NCBI GenBank assembly: GCA_004015825.1
Contig: SAYS01000021.1
Span: forward strand, 1 to 64,000
Direction of reading: 5' to 3'
Length of the DNA: 64,000 nt
Origin: Halovenus amylolytica
GTDB taxonomy: Archaea > Halobacteriota > Halobacteria > Halobacteriales > Haloarculaceae
Shown here one piece after another: positions 53,557-62,976 of this stretch. A program made the translations under genes and the position numbers. The first letter of the stretch is position 1. Each line of letters opens with the position of its first letter. Under the pieces are notes generated by a model. That model saw only the letters and a list, made by a program, of their open reading frames with translations, was not told the DNA's origin and ran no database searches.

Positions 53557-53668
53557 AATACTGGGGGCAAGAACAGAGCGATCGGAGAGAAGTGACCGTG
53601 ACCCCCGTTGTTTCTGCGTAGTGTGCTCGAACACTACCTTTTTGCCTGCGAACAGCCAATCTCACGGT

Positions 53669-53818
53669 ATGAGCCGTGACCAGGTCGACGATGAGAGCAC
53701 TGGTCAGATCGAGGTCGTCCAGCATCGTCGCGGCACATTTGCTGATTTCGACGGCTACGACGGTGACGAGGAGACAGACGCAACGATGAAACACGATGGG
53801 TGGGGCATCGATTCATAA
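53669..53818 (+). CDS. Putative VapB-type antitoxin (49 aa)
   Basis: 49 residues (MSRDQVDDESTGQIEVVQHRRG...HDGWGIDS), preceded by a small ATG-proximal box. It ends one base before the start of a truncated PIN toxin, and the pair has the spacing of a type II operon. If the toxin is inactive this is an orphan antitoxin. Confidence 0.55.
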   Translation: MSRDQVDDESTGQIEVVQHRRGTFADFDGYDGDEETDATMKHDGWGIDS

Positions 53819-53944
53819 ATGCCGCGGGCACTCGTCGACACGTCAGTTCTTTTCGCGGCCGCCGACACACGCGACAGTGAACGCGGGGACGGACTCGCCA
53901 TTCTCCGGGGTGTGACGACGGGACGTAACTACCCGAGGCAGTAA
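53819..53944 (+). pseudogene. Truncated VapC-type PIN toxin
   Basis: 41 codons starting MPRALVDTSVLFAAADTRDSERGDGLAILRG. This is the N-terminal strand-helix of a PIN domain (first acidic DTS) and then a stop; the remaining ~80 residues with the other acidic ligands are missing. It ends 4 bp before the aCPSF2 ATG. The deletion joint probably lies near 53920. Confidence 0.65.
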
Positions 53945-53948
53945 TCGA

Positions 53949-55187
53949 ATGCAGATCGAATTTCTCGGCGGCGCTGGCGAGGTGGGCCGGAGTGCAATTC
54001 TGATAAACGACTCGCTGTTGCTGGATTACGGCATCAAGACGGAGAACCCGCCACAGTATCCGATCGGTGATATCGATCCCGATGCAGTGGTCGTCAGCCA
54101 CGGTCACCTCGACCACGCCGGGGCGGTGCCGGCGCTGCTCTCCGGCAGTGCCCGTCCGCCGGTCCACTGGACACCGCCCACACGGGCGCTCGCGCTTCGA
54201 CTCGCCGAGGACACGCTGAAACTCCACGGCCAGACGCCACAGTGTCCCTTCACCGAGACGGACGTTCGCCGCCTGACGCAGGTTTCGGAGACCCACGGTT
54301 ACGAGGAGTCCTTCGAGGCGGCCGGCCACGAGGTGACATTTTTCAACGCGGGCCACATCCCCGGCAGTGCACACGTACTCGTCGACGACGGGGAGACACG
54401 GCTACTCTATACAGGAGATTTCCACACCGGCGGCCAGCGACTCGTTCCCGAGACGACCGCTCGGCCCGAGGCGGACATGGTCATCACCGAGAGTACCTAC
54501 AGCGATGTCGAACACTCCGACAGAGCACAACTCGAAGCGGGGTTCGTCGAGAGCGTCAGAACGACGATCTGGCAGGGCGGCACCGTCGTCGTTCCCGTCT
54601 TCGCGATCGGCCGTGCACAGGAGCTGCTTCTCATCTGCGAGGCGAACGATATCGACTGCTATCTCGACGGGATGGCGACGGAGATTACCCGCACTCTCAA
54701 GCAGTATCCGGACTACGTCCGAGATCCGGATGCCCTGCGCCGGGCGACCTCGAACGCCCGGTTCGTGACAGAGAAAGATGGTCAGCGAGCCCGTCTCACA
54801 GAGAAAAACACGGTAATTCTCACGACGGCAGGAATGCTCGGCGGTGGGCCGGTCGTCTCCTACATCCCACGGATCAGGAGCAATCCGACGAACAAGATCG
54901 CGCTTACGGGCTACCAGGTCGAGGGGACCCCAGGGAGAGAACTCGTCGAGACGGGCAGCGCGGAGTTCGACGGCCGGGTGATGCCGGTCAGCGCACAGGT
55001 CGAACAGTACGATTTCTCGGCACACGCCGACCGTGACGGACTTCGCGAGTTTCTCTCGGAGTACCGCGAGACACCGATTCTCGTCAACCACGGCGACGCC
55101 TGCGAACAGTTCGCCGACCGCCTCGCAGCAGCCGGCTACGAGGCGAGCGCACCGGACCTCGGCGAGCGGATGCAGGTCGGCGACTGA
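53949..55187 (+). CDS. Beta-CASP metallo-ribonuclease, aCPSF2 type
   Basis: 412 residues starting MQIEFLGGAGEVGRSAILI. It has the MBL motif SHGHLDHAGAVPAL, HIPGSAHVL, YTGDFHTGG, and the beta-CASP motifs ESTYSD, VVPVFAIGRAQE and the final SAHADRDGLREF. No KH domains, so it is aCPSF2 rather than aCPSF1. The family cuts RNA endo- or exonucleolytically in the cytosol. A decayed vapBC lies directly upstream. Confidence 0.9.
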   Translation: MQIEFLGGAGEVGRSAILINDSLLLDYGIKTENPPQYPIGDIDPDAVVVSHGHLDHAGAVPALLSGSARPPVHWTPPTRALALRLAEDTLKLHGQTPQCPFTETDVRRLTQVSETHGYEESFEAAGHEVTFFNAGHIPGSAHVLVDDGETRLLYTGDFHTGGQRLVPETTARPEADMVITESTYSDVEHSDRAQLEAGFVESVRTTIWQGGTVVVPVFAIGRAQELLLICEANDIDCYLDGMATEITRTLKQYPDYVRDPDALRRATSNARFVTEKDGQRARLTEKNTVILTTAGMLGGGPVVSYIPRIRSNPTNKIALTGYQVEGTPGRELVETGSAEFDGRVMPVSAQVEQYDFSAHADRDGLREFLSEYRETPILVNHGDACEQFADRLAAAGYEASAPDLGERMQVGD

Positions 55188-55272
55188 ATCGCACGCCGTG
55201 AGACACGGTAGCACGCCCTGAAACTCCAAAAAACCGGAGAACCTTTCCCTTGTCTTCCCAAAGAACGGGTGT

Positions 55273-55446
55273 ATGGGATTTGGAAGCTACGATGAGACCG
55301 AACAAGAAGACGCGGACACAGGTGACATCGACGAGAACGACGGCGTGTCAGTACACGAGCACACGCACGAGGGAGAGGTGTCCTTCGAGTCCGACGCCTC
55401 GCAGGACGAACTGCTAGACAAACTCGACGAGATCAAATCCGACTAG
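55273..55446 (+). CDS. DUF5786 family small acidic protein (57 aa)
   Basis: 57 residues (MGFGSYDETEQEDADTGDID...ELLDKLDEIKSD). The MGFGSYDE start and the DELLDKLDEIK end are the signature of this haloarchaeal family. No cysteine, no membrane helix. It ends in a 4-bp overlap with the convergent CPCC gene. Function unknown. Confidence 0.8.
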   Translation: MGFGSYDETEQEDADTGDIDENDGVSVHEHTHEGEVSFESDASQDELLDKLDEIKSD

Positions 55447-55733
55447 TACGGCCAGTTGGGGTCACGGGGCTCGTCAGGTTCGCGCGTGTCCTCTACGACC
55501 GCCTCGCTCGCCGCACCGACCGTCTCGAAATTTTCCCGCGCAGCCTGGAGTGACACGTGGTTCGTGTCGCTGACGTACTCGATGTCCGAAAACTGGATCG
55601 GATCGTCCATCCAGTGACAGACGGGACACACCTCGTACGAGCCCGGCTGGGCCTCCGAGAGTGTGAGATAGCCACAGCATGGGCAGTAGCCGAGTTCGCG
55701 GGCGGCGGGGTTCCCGAACTGTTCTGACACCAT
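55443..55733 (-). CDS. CPCC-family cysteine-rich protein
   Basis: 96 residues. CPCC (ELGYCPCCGYLTLSE) and CPVCHW make a zinc-binding pair, and the DDPIQFSD...NHVSLQAARENF pattern is the CPCC family core. The C-terminus RDPNWPY is conserved. Role unknown; members occur in bacteria and archaea, sometimes near toxins. Confidence 0.85.
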   Translation of the reverse strand: MVSEQFGNPAARELGYCPCCGYLTLSEAQPGSYEVCPVCHWMDDPIQFSDIEYVSDTNHVSLQAARENFETVGAASEAVVEDTREPDEPRDPNWPY

Positions 55734-55856
55734 AGCGCGTGATAGGTAGCCAACAACAAAATAGGTGGTGTTTGTTCACACTAGACGATCCAAACGATCG
55801 TATTGGATGGCCAATGTCTGATTCGTTTCGTATATTTAAGACTTAGTTATAAGGAT

Positions 55857-55872
55857 TTATATACGTATATAA
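55857..55872. promoter_or_regulatory. Perfect 16-bp AT palindrome upstream of the lipoprotein gene
   Basis: TTATATAC-GTATATAA lies about 75 bp before the lipoprotein ATG, in a 190-bp AT-rich promoter region with several TATA-like boxes. It could be a promoter with a symmetric operator; phosphate control is one possibility given the product class. Confidence 0.35.
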
Positions 55873-55947
55873 TCACCCGGAGTACAACATATGTTACTAT
55901 ACTAATATTATAAACTGATTTTAAAGACTGCGGTGAGCGTTTACGAG

Positions 55948-57696
55948 ATGGTAAAAAAAGATGTGTTCGGTCGGCGAACCGTGCTATCAGGACTTTCTGC
56001 GGCTGCTATCGCAGGGATCGCCGGCTGTATGGGAGCGGATGCTCAGAGTAACGACGGCGCCGGACAATCTGACGGAGACGGAAACCAGGGCCAGGGGCCA
56101 CCGGAAAACCCCGAAGTCGGGGAGCATTCGACGATTCGCCTGGAACGGGTCGGCGGCTACAGTGCCGGGGTCTACGACGATGGTGGTGCCGAGATAGTCA
56201 GCTACGACAGCGCGACCGAACAGGCGTTTGTTGCCAACTCGGCAGCGGGCGCTGTCGACATACTCGACATCAGCGACCCAGCGGCGCCGACAAAAGTAGA
56301 CAATATCGACATCGCCGCGGCAACCAACTGGGCGGAGGCCGCAGAGGTGACGAGCGTCGACGTACAGGACGGACTCATCGCCGCAGGTGTCGCCAATCAA
56401 ACCAAAACAGACGACGGAAGAGTCGTCGTCGCGAGCACGGAGACGCTGGAAGTGGTCGGCTCGGAGACGGCCGGACCGCTTCCGGACTCTGTGGCGTTCA
56501 CACCTGACAGTTCGGCAGTCCTCGTCGCAAACGAGGGCGAACCAGACGAAGCCTTCGAAACCGTTCCCGAGGGATCGGTGAGTGTCGTCAGCCTCAACGA
56601 CGACGGGAGCCCGGCGGAGAGCAGAACGGCCGGCTTTACCGAGTTCAACGGTCAGGAAGACGAGCTGCGTGAGCAGGGTGTTCGCATCTTCGGACCCGAG
56701 GACGCACTCGACGTAGCCAGCAACGTCGAACCGGAAACGGTTACTGTGGGACCTGATGGCTCGACAGCCTGGGTCACACTCCAGGAGGCAAACGCCTTCG
56801 CAGTGGTCGATATCGAATCTGCATCTGTCACCGAGATCCAGGCGCTGGGCTACAAGGATCACATGCTGCCGGGCAATGGCTTCGACGCGAGCGACAGCGA
56901 CGGCGGCCCGAACATCCGAAACTGGCCGACAAAAGGGATGTATCACCCCGATGGTATCGACACCTACGAGGTCGGCGAAGAGACGTTCGTCGTCTCTGCA
57001 AACGAGGGGGACGCCCGGGATTTCGACGGCTACAGCGAGGAAACAGAGGTCAGCGAACTCGACCTCGACGAGGAAGCGTTCGATTTCGATCAGATCGCCG
57101 GGATCGAAACTGTCGAACAACTCCAGGCCGAGAATACCCTCGGTGAACTAGAGACGACGACTGCCAACGGTGACATCGACGGCGACGGTCAGCACGAGGA
57201 GATCTACTCCTACGGTGCCCGGTCGTTCTCGATCTGGGACGATCAGGGGAATCTAGTATTCGACAGCGGCGACGAGTTCGAACGAATTACCGCAGAGCGG
57301 TACCCGGACAATTTCAACAACGACAACGACGAGAGCGATCCGGACGGGCGAAGTGACGCCAAAGGACCAGAACCCGAAGGTGTCTCGATCGGCAGAATCG
57401 GGGACAGAGCCTACGCGTTCATCTCATTCGAGCGGATGAGCGGTGTCATCGTCTACGACATCACGGTTCCGGAAAGCGCCACCTTCGTCCAGTATATCAA
57501 TCCGCGTGATTTCAGCGTCGATATCGAATCGGAGATTATCGAGGGAAATCTCCCGGCCGATGCCGCGGGCGATGTCGGAACCGAAGACGTCGAGTTTATT
57601 CCGCATTCCGAGAGTCCAGTCGACACGCCACTACTGTTGACAGCGAACGAAGCCAGCGGGACCACGGGCGTCTTCCAGATCAGTCTGATCGAGTAA
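55948..57696 (+). CDS. Tat lipoprotein, choice-of-anchor I family
   Basis: 582 residues. MVKKDVFGRRTVLSGLSAAAIAGIAGC is a twin-arginine plus lipobox signal. The remainder is a beta-propeller-like choice-of-anchor I domain, with VFTPDSSAVLVANEGEPDEAF, MYHPDGIDTY, VVSANEGDARDFDGY and EPEGVSIGRIGDRAYAFISFERMSG. These proteins are often annotated as alkaline phosphatase-like; enzymatic activity is not established. ATG 55948 is chosen over GTG 55933 to give a normal signal length. A zinc exporter follows, convergent. Confidence 0.82.
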   Translation: MVKKDVFGRRTVLSGLSAAAIAGIAGCMGADAQSNDGAGQSDGDGNQGQGPPENPEVGEHSTIRLERVGGYSAGVYDDGGAEIVSYDSATEQAFVANSAAGAVDILDISDPAAPTKVDNIDIAAATNWAEAAEVTSVDVQDGLIAAGVANQTKTDDGRVVVASTETLEVVGSETAGPLPDSVAFTPDSSAVLVANEGEPDEAFETVPEGSVSVVSLNDDGSPAESRTAGFTEFNGQEDELREQGVRIFGPEDALDVASNVEPETVTVGPDGSTAWVTLQEANAFAVVDIESASVTEIQALGYKDHMLPGNGFDASDSDGGPNIRNWPTKGMYHPDGIDTYEVGEETFVVSANEGDARDFDGYSEETEVSELDLDEEAFDFDQIAGIETVEQLQAENTLGELETTTANGDIDGDGQHEEIYSYGARSFSIWDDQGNLVFDSGDEFERITAERYPDNFNNDNDESDPDGRSDAKGPEPEGVSIGRIGDRAYAFISFERMSGVIVYDITVPESATFVQYINPRDFSVDIESEIIEGNLPADAAGDVGTEDVEFIPHSESPVDTPLLLTANEASGTTGVFQISLIE

Positions 57697-57708
57697 ACTG
57701 TAACCGGT

Positions 57709-59964
57709 CTACTCGGCTTTTATTTGGGAGAGACGCATCGCGTTCCCGGTCACACCGACAGTCATTCCCGCGTCACCGATCAGGACGGCGACCCAAATCG
57801 GAACGAGACCAAAGGGGACGAGCACCACGAGCAGCGCTTTCACACCGAGACTGGCCCAGATATTCTGCCTGATGACACCGTTTGCCCGTCCAGAGAGATC
57901 ACGCAGGTAGGGGAGCTTCGAGATATCGTCGCCCATCAACGCGATGTCGGCCGTTTCGAGTGCGGTGTCGGTCCCGGCAGCACCCATCGCCACGCCGACC
58001 GTTGCCGTTGCAAGTGCCGGGGCGTCGTTGATGCCGTCGCCGACCATCGCGACCGAGCCGTGCTCTGCTTCGAGGTCCCGAATCGCCGTCACCTTCTCTT
58101 CGGGCAGCAGTTCGGCACGGAAGTCGTCGACCCCGACCTCCCTGGCGATCGCGTGGGCCGTTCGCTCGTTGTCGCCGGTCAGCATAACGACCGCTTCGAC
58201 ACCCAGCTCGTGGAGTCGGTCGACCATCTCCGCCGCCCCAGGCCGGATCTCGTCTGAGACGGCGACGACGCCCTCCAGTTTGTCTTCCGTCCCGACGAGG
58301 ACGACCGTCTTCCCCTCCCGCTGGAGTGCTGGAATCGTCTCCGAGAGGAGATCCAGACAGTTGTTTCGCTCACAGAGTTGCTGGGAGCGTGCGGTCACGA
58401 CACCGCCGTCGGTCGTCGCGTGGACGTGCGAGAGATCGAACCCCAGCTGTTCGAACAGCGCGGGTTTCCCGGCGTAGTGCGAGATACCGCCAAGCGTTGC
58501 AGAGACACCTTTGCCGGTGATCGCCTCGAACTCCGTCACGTCGTGGTCGGCGACCGCCGCCTGCTCGGCGCGGTCGACGATGGCGTCGCCGATCGGGTGC
58601 TCACTGCGTTTCTCCAGCCCGCGGGCACAGCGCAACACGTCGTCTTCGGTGTTGCCGTTCAGTGGGACGACATCCGTGACGGTGAGTTCGCCTTTCGTCA
58701 GCGTTCCCGTCTTGTCCAGCGCGACGGCGTCGACCTCGCCCATCGCTTCGAGGTGGTTACCGCCCTTGATGAGGACGCCGTTGCGTGCGGCGCTGGTGAT
58801 CCCCGAGACGACCGACACTGGTGTGCTGATGACGAAGGCACAGGGACAGGCGAGTACCAGCAGCGTGAGCCCCCGGACGAACCAGCTGTTCCAGGCCCCG
58901 CCGAACAGCAGTGGCGGGACGAGCACCGCGAGGACGGCCAGGCCGACCACGACGGGCGTGTAGTAGTCCGAAAACCGATCCACGAACTGCTCGCGGTCGG
59001 TCTTCGCCGACTGGGCGTCCTCGACGAGATCGATGATCCGGGCGAGGGTGTGTTCGTCGGCCCCCGCCGTCGTCTCGATTTCGAGGTAGCCGACCTCGTT
59101 TACCGTCCCGGCATACACCTCGTCACCGGCAGTCTTGTCGACTGGAACACTCTCGCCGGTCACCGGTGACTGATCGATTGCGCTCTCTCCGTCGAGAACG
59201 GTGCCGTCGACTGGGATCTTCTCACCGGGCTGGACGAGGACCGTCTCGCCGATCTCGACAGTCTCTGCGGGGACCGTGCGTTCCTCGCCACCGCGGCGGA
59301 CGCGGGCCTCGTCGGGTGAGAGATCCATCAGTTCTCGGAGGGAGTTTCGGGCTCTGTCCATCGAGTACTCTTCGAGCAGTTCGGCGACGTTGAACAGGAA
59401 GGCGAGCGTCGCAGCCTCGAAGTACAGCCCCTCACCGAACCCCAAACTCGCGGTGACGGCACCCAAGATCGCGACGCTCATCAGGAAGTCGATATCCAGC
59501 GAGACCTGGCGAGCAGAGACGAGTCCGTTCCGGAGGATGATCTCGCCGCCCACGATGGTGCCAAGCAGGAAGGCAGTATCCGCCAGCGTGTGCTCCACGC
59601 CGAGAACCGTCACGACAGCAGCGTCGACCCCGGTGACGACGAGTGCCAGCCCCGCGAATAGGAAGAGTCCGCTCGCCCACGTTTTGAGCGCCCGCGTACT
59701 TGTCCAGATCGTTCGCGACTCTGCGGCCCCGTTCCGTCCGGAGTCGGTAACCTCGTACCCTGCCGCCTCGATCGCGTCGATCAGTGTGGACTCCTCGACG
59801 CGCTCGGGGTCGTACTCGACAGCAACACGACCGGTCGCTGCGGCGGGATCGACGGTACTGACGCCGTCGATGCCCGACAGCGCCGTGGAGACAGTGCCGG
59901 CACAGGACGAACAGTCCATCCCCGGGACGGTAAACCGGACCCGCTCGTGTGACTCCTCGCTCAT
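57709..59964 (-). CDS. zntA: Zn2+/Cd2+-type P1B ATPase
   Basis: 751 residues. An N-terminal heavy-metal domain with GMDCSSC (C18, C21) is followed by the metal-transport motif LACPCAF, phosphorylation site DKTGTLTKG, TGDNERTAHA and GDGINDAPAL. The last helix has IGDAGMTVGVTGNAMRL; Asp at this spot is the mark of the P1B-2 (zinc/cadmium/lead) group rather than copper pumps. It exports metal using ATP. Together with znuABC it balances zinc. Confidence 0.9.
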   Translation of the reverse strand: MSEESHERVRFTVPGMDCSSCAGTVSTALSGIDGVSTVDPAAATGRVAVEYDPERVEESTLIDAIEAAGYEVTDSGRNGAAESRTIWTSTRALKTWASGLFLFAGLALVVTGVDAAVVTVLGVEHTLADTAFLLGTIVGGEIILRNGLVSARQVSLDIDFLMSVAILGAVTASLGFGEGLYFEAATLAFLFNVAELLEEYSMDRARNSLRELMDLSPDEARVRRGGEERTVPAETVEIGETVLVQPGEKIPVDGTVLDGESAIDQSPVTGESVPVDKTAGDEVYAGTVNEVGYLEIETTAGADEHTLARIIDLVEDAQSAKTDREQFVDRFSDYYTPVVVGLAVLAVLVPPLLFGGAWNSWFVRGLTLLVLACPCAFVISTPVSVVSGITSAARNGVLIKGGNHLEAMGEVDAVALDKTGTLTKGELTVTDVVPLNGNTEDDVLRCARGLEKRSEHPIGDAIVDRAEQAAVADHDVTEFEAITGKGVSATLGGISHYAGKPALFEQLGFDLSHVHATTDGGVVTARSQQLCERNNCLDLLSETIPALQREGKTVVLVGTEDKLEGVVAVSDEIRPGAAEMVDRLHELGVEAVVMLTGDNERTAHAIAREVGVDDFRAELLPEEKVTAIRDLEAEHGSVAMVGDGINDAPALATATVGVAMGAAGTDTALETADIALMGDDISKLPYLRDLSGRANGVIRQNIWASLGVKALLVVLVPFGLVPIWVAVLIGDAGMTVGVTGNAMRLSQIKAE

Positions 59965-60079
59965 ATCCCGGGGTAGGAGACGAAGAGTTATTAATTCAGC
60001 TATTATATATCGCTGTTTTAATAGAAACTACTGGTAAGAATAGGGTGGTAGATTAATAATCGAGGCCGGAGTCTGACTG

Positions 60080-60289
60080 CTATTCACCATCCCAGTCGAT
60101 CCGGCAGTTGTCGTCACAGAAGTGAGCGGACTGGACAGTTCCATCGTCGATCCACGTAATGACTCGGTGGTTCGGACTGTCAACGATCTTGGCCTCGCAG
60201 GTCGCACAGCTGGGTGCGTCCTCCTCCGAGGTGTTCTCGTTGAGATCCGATGTCGGGTCAACCATGCTGTCTGTTACGTCGTAACCCAT
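60080..60289 (-). CDS. DUF7576-type small zinc protein (69 aa)
   Basis: 69 residues. CATCEAKI and HFCDDNC form a zinc knuckle in the second half, with an acidic N-terminus. The layout matches haloarchaeal DUF7576. It lies upstream of zntA on the same strand (115 bp away), so a metal-related role is thinkable, but unproven. Confidence 0.7.
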   Translation of the reverse strand: MGYDVTDSMVDPTSDLNENTSEEDAPSCATCEAKIVDSPNHRVITWIDDGTVQSAHFCDDNCRIDWDGE

Positions 60290-60365
60290 GGTATTTAACG
60301 GCTATTTTGTGCTAATCTTCAGATTTGCAACACGAACCGCGATGCAGCGGTGGATACCCCGAGAA

Positions 60366-60374
60366 CATTTAATA
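60366..60374 (+). promoter_or_regulatory. TATA box of trpB
   Basis: CATTTAATA lies 24-32 bp upstream of the trpB ATG, the distance expected for a nearly leaderless haloarchaeal transcript. Confidence 0.55.
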
Positions 60375-60397
60375 GCTCGCTCCCGTCAGTGGCGGGT

Positions 60398-61573
60398 ATG
60401 GCATCAGAGGGAACGTTCGACGGCTTCGGGGGACGACACGTCCCAGAACCGCTGGAGGGACCACTCGCCGAACTGGCTGCTGGGTTCGAGAAGGCGATCG
60501 ATTCCGACGAGTTCTGGGCGGAGTTCGAGTATCTCCTGGAACACTACGCAGGTCGACCGACACCGGTCTTCCACGCCAGGAGCTTGAGCGAACGCTACGA
60601 CACGGAGATTTACCTGAAACACGAGGATCTGCTCCACGGCGGCGCGCACAAACTCAACAATACGCTCGGGCAGGGGCTGCTCGCGAAGCAGGCGGGCAAA
60701 GACCGGCTCATCGCCGAGACGGGGGCCGGCCAGCATGGCACCGCGACGGCGATGGTCGGTGCCCTGCTCGATCTGGACACGACCGTGTATATGGGTCGCA
60801 ACGACATCCAGCGCCAGGAGATGAACGTCTTCCGGATGCGGCTGATGGGTGCGGAGGTCCGGTCGGTCACCCGCGGCAACGAGGGACTGGCCGAGGCTGT
60901 CGACGCCGCGATGGAGGATCTGATCGAGAACGTCGACGACACCCACTATCTCGTGGGTAGCGCCGTCGGCCCCGATCCGTTCCCGCGGATGGTCCGGGAG
61001 TTCCAGTCGGTGATCGGCACGGAGGCGCGCGAACAGATCCAGGAGATGCACGGCGAGTTGCCGGACGCCTGTGTCGCTGCTGTCGGCGGTGGCTCGAACT
61101 CGATCGGCCTGTTCCACGCGTTCAAAGACGACGAGGAGGTAGATCTCTACGGAGCCGAACCCGGCGGGAAGGGGCTCGGTTCGGGCCATCACTCCGCGCC
61201 ACTGACCTCGAACGAAGACAGCGACGGGGAAATTTTCCAGGGGATGAAGACGAAAGTCATCGACGACGAGACGGAGAACCACTCGATCAGCGCGGGACTG
61301 GATTACCCAGCTGTCGGGCCGGAACACGTCGCCCTGCAGGAGTCCGGCCGGGCCGAGTACCGGGCGATCACCGACGAGGAAGCGCTCGCCGCGTTCCGGG
61401 AACTCAGTGAAAACGAGGGGATCATCCCCGCATTCGAGCCGAGCCACGCACTCGCGCTGGCGTTCAAACTCGCCGAGGAGGGTGACCACGACAGTCTCCT
61501 CATCAACCTCTGTGGCCGCGGCGACAAGGACATGCGTTCGGCCGCCGAGCAGTTCGATCTGACGCCATCGTGA
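60398..61573 (+). CDS. trpB: Tryptophan synthase beta subunit
   Basis: 391 residues starting MASEGTFDGFGGRHVPEPL. PLP lysine K85 lies in HGGAHKLNNTLGQ, and AETGAGQHGTATA, VGGGSNSIGLFHAF and INLCGRGDKD are the TrpB1 motifs. It condenses indole with serine. No trpA or trpC is adjacent, so the alpha subunit must be elsewhere or this is a stand-alone indole-salvage TrpB. It is followed immediately by a convergent gene (stop to stop, no gap). Confidence 0.93.
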   Translation: MASEGTFDGFGGRHVPEPLEGPLAELAAGFEKAIDSDEFWAEFEYLLEHYAGRPTPVFHARSLSERYDTEIYLKHEDLLHGGAHKLNNTLGQGLLAKQAGKDRLIAETGAGQHGTATAMVGALLDLDTTVYMGRNDIQRQEMNVFRMRLMGAEVRSVTRGNEGLAEAVDAAMEDLIENVDDTHYLVGSAVGPDPFPRMVREFQSVIGTEAREQIQEMHGELPDACVAAVGGGSNSIGLFHAFKDDEEVDLYGAEPGGKGLGSGHHSAPLTSNEDSDGEIFQGMKTKVIDDETENHSISAGLDYPAVGPEHVALQESGRAEYRAITDEEALAAFRELSENEGIIPAFEPSHALALAFKLAEEGDHDSLLINLCGRGDKDMRSAAEQFDLTPS

Positions 61574-62833
61574 TCAGACTACGACCAGCCCGAGCAGCAC
61601 AGTCGCGAGTCCAGCCACACCGACGAGCGCCATCGGCACGACCGCCTCCTTGCGCATCTCGCTGTTGACGAACTCAACGAGGACGATCTTCGAGCAGAGA
61701 CTCGCGACGATCCCCAGGACGACCATCGCCACAGCAGTCTCACCGCCGACAGTGCCGTCGGTAAAGACCGTCACCGCCGTCACGGAGACCGCAGCCGAGG
61801 AGACGAGTCCGCCGGCGAAGGCCGTCGCGAGCAGCCCCACCCCGCCGAACAGCTCCCCCGCGCCGACGGAGACCAGCAGGATGAGCACGTACGCGAGCGC
61901 GAATTTGGCCGCAGAGCGCAACGAAAACGGCGATTCGAGGTCGATCCCCAGATCCTCCGTCGTCTCGCCGGTCCGCCAGAGAACCGCCGCGGAGGCGACT
62001 GTCAGCCCGCCCATCGCCAGCGCTGGCTGCCAGATGAGCCAGGCCAGTTCGACGGCCAGAACCACGGCGATCCCGACGTTCCGGACGATCATCGACAGCG
62101 TCGCGAGCAACAGCGCGAACGAGGCAGCGGTGACGGCATCCTCTGACTCGTTCGTGAGTCGGGCGAGCACGCCAGCGGCCGCAAGCGAGTTCGCTCCACC
62201 GGCGAGCAGTCCCGTCACCGCGAGTCCTTTCGACCCGCCGAGTTGGCGCATCAGGACGTAGGAGCTGAACTCGATGAGCAGGACAAAGATCACAAAGAGG
62301 AGCACGTCTCGCAGGACGACGATCCCGTAGGGATCGATCGCTTCGTCGGGCAGGATCGGGAAGAGAATGAACACCAGGGCGCCGAGTGTGAGCGAATCCC
62401 GGAGTTCCTCGTCGGTCAGGCTGTCGACGTAGCCGTGGAGTCGCTCGCGTTCTGCCAGCAGCAACACGGTCACGATCGCGATAGACGTCGACTCGAAAAA
62501 CCGGCCGTAGCCGATGAGGATGCCGAGCAACGCGACGACGAACACTGTCACCGACGTCGTAAAGCCGACATCGTTCCCGCTGTGGAGCGCACGAACCGCC
62601 GCAGTCCCGAAAGCGAGGCCGAGCGCGAGCACGAAATAAAAGCCGAGCACGAGTGGCTGGCCTTCAGTCCGTGCAATTTCGACGGTGATCGGTCCCGCCC
62701 CACAGAGCAGTGCCATCGTCCGCAACCCGGCGAACTTCCGTCTCTCCCTGCGCTCGCGTTCGAGACCGATCAGCGCACCCGTCGCCACCGCAACGAGGAG
62801 CTGAACGAGCAGGTCGGGAATGTCGACGACCAT
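61574..62833 (-). CDS. MgtC/DUF4010-type membrane protein
   Basis: 419 residues with about twelve hydrophobic segments. The start VQLLVAVATGALIGLERERRERRKFAGLRTMALLC is the MgtC/SapB N-terminal domain, and FEFSSYVLMRQLGGSKGLAVTGLLAGGANSLAAAG is in the DUF4010 domain. The family is linked to magnesium or stress responses, but transport has not been shown. The ATG at 62833 is preferred to a GTG start four codons upstream. Confidence 0.85.
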   Translation of the reverse strand: MVVDIPDLLVQLLVAVATGALIGLERERRERRKFAGLRTMALLCGAGPITVEIARTEGQPLVLGFYFVLALGLAFGTAAVRALHSGNDVGFTTSVTVFVVALLGILIGYGRFFESTSIAIVTVLLLAERERLHGYVDSLTDEELRDSLTLGALVFILFPILPDEAIDPYGIVVLRDVLLFVIFVLLIEFSSYVLMRQLGGSKGLAVTGLLAGGANSLAAAGVLARLTNESEDAVTAASFALLLATLSMIVRNVGIAVVLAVELAWLIWQPALAMGGLTVASAAVLWRTGETTEDLGIDLESPFSLRSAAKFALAYVLILLVSVGAGELFGGVGLLATAFAGGLVSSAAVSVTAVTVFTDGTVGGETAVAMVVLGIVASLCSKIVLVEFVNSEMRKEAVVPMALVGVAGLATVLLGLVVV

Positions 62834-62976
62834 CAGAGTCACCACGTAGGATCTCGATGCTAATATGTACGAGTGTTCGTTCTGCTGTCAGGTGTCTACA
62901 TTCGACAAGCAGACGTCGTTTCTCCCAGTGAAACAGAACAGTACCACTATGGGTGGGTTGCTCGAAACGCAGGCCA

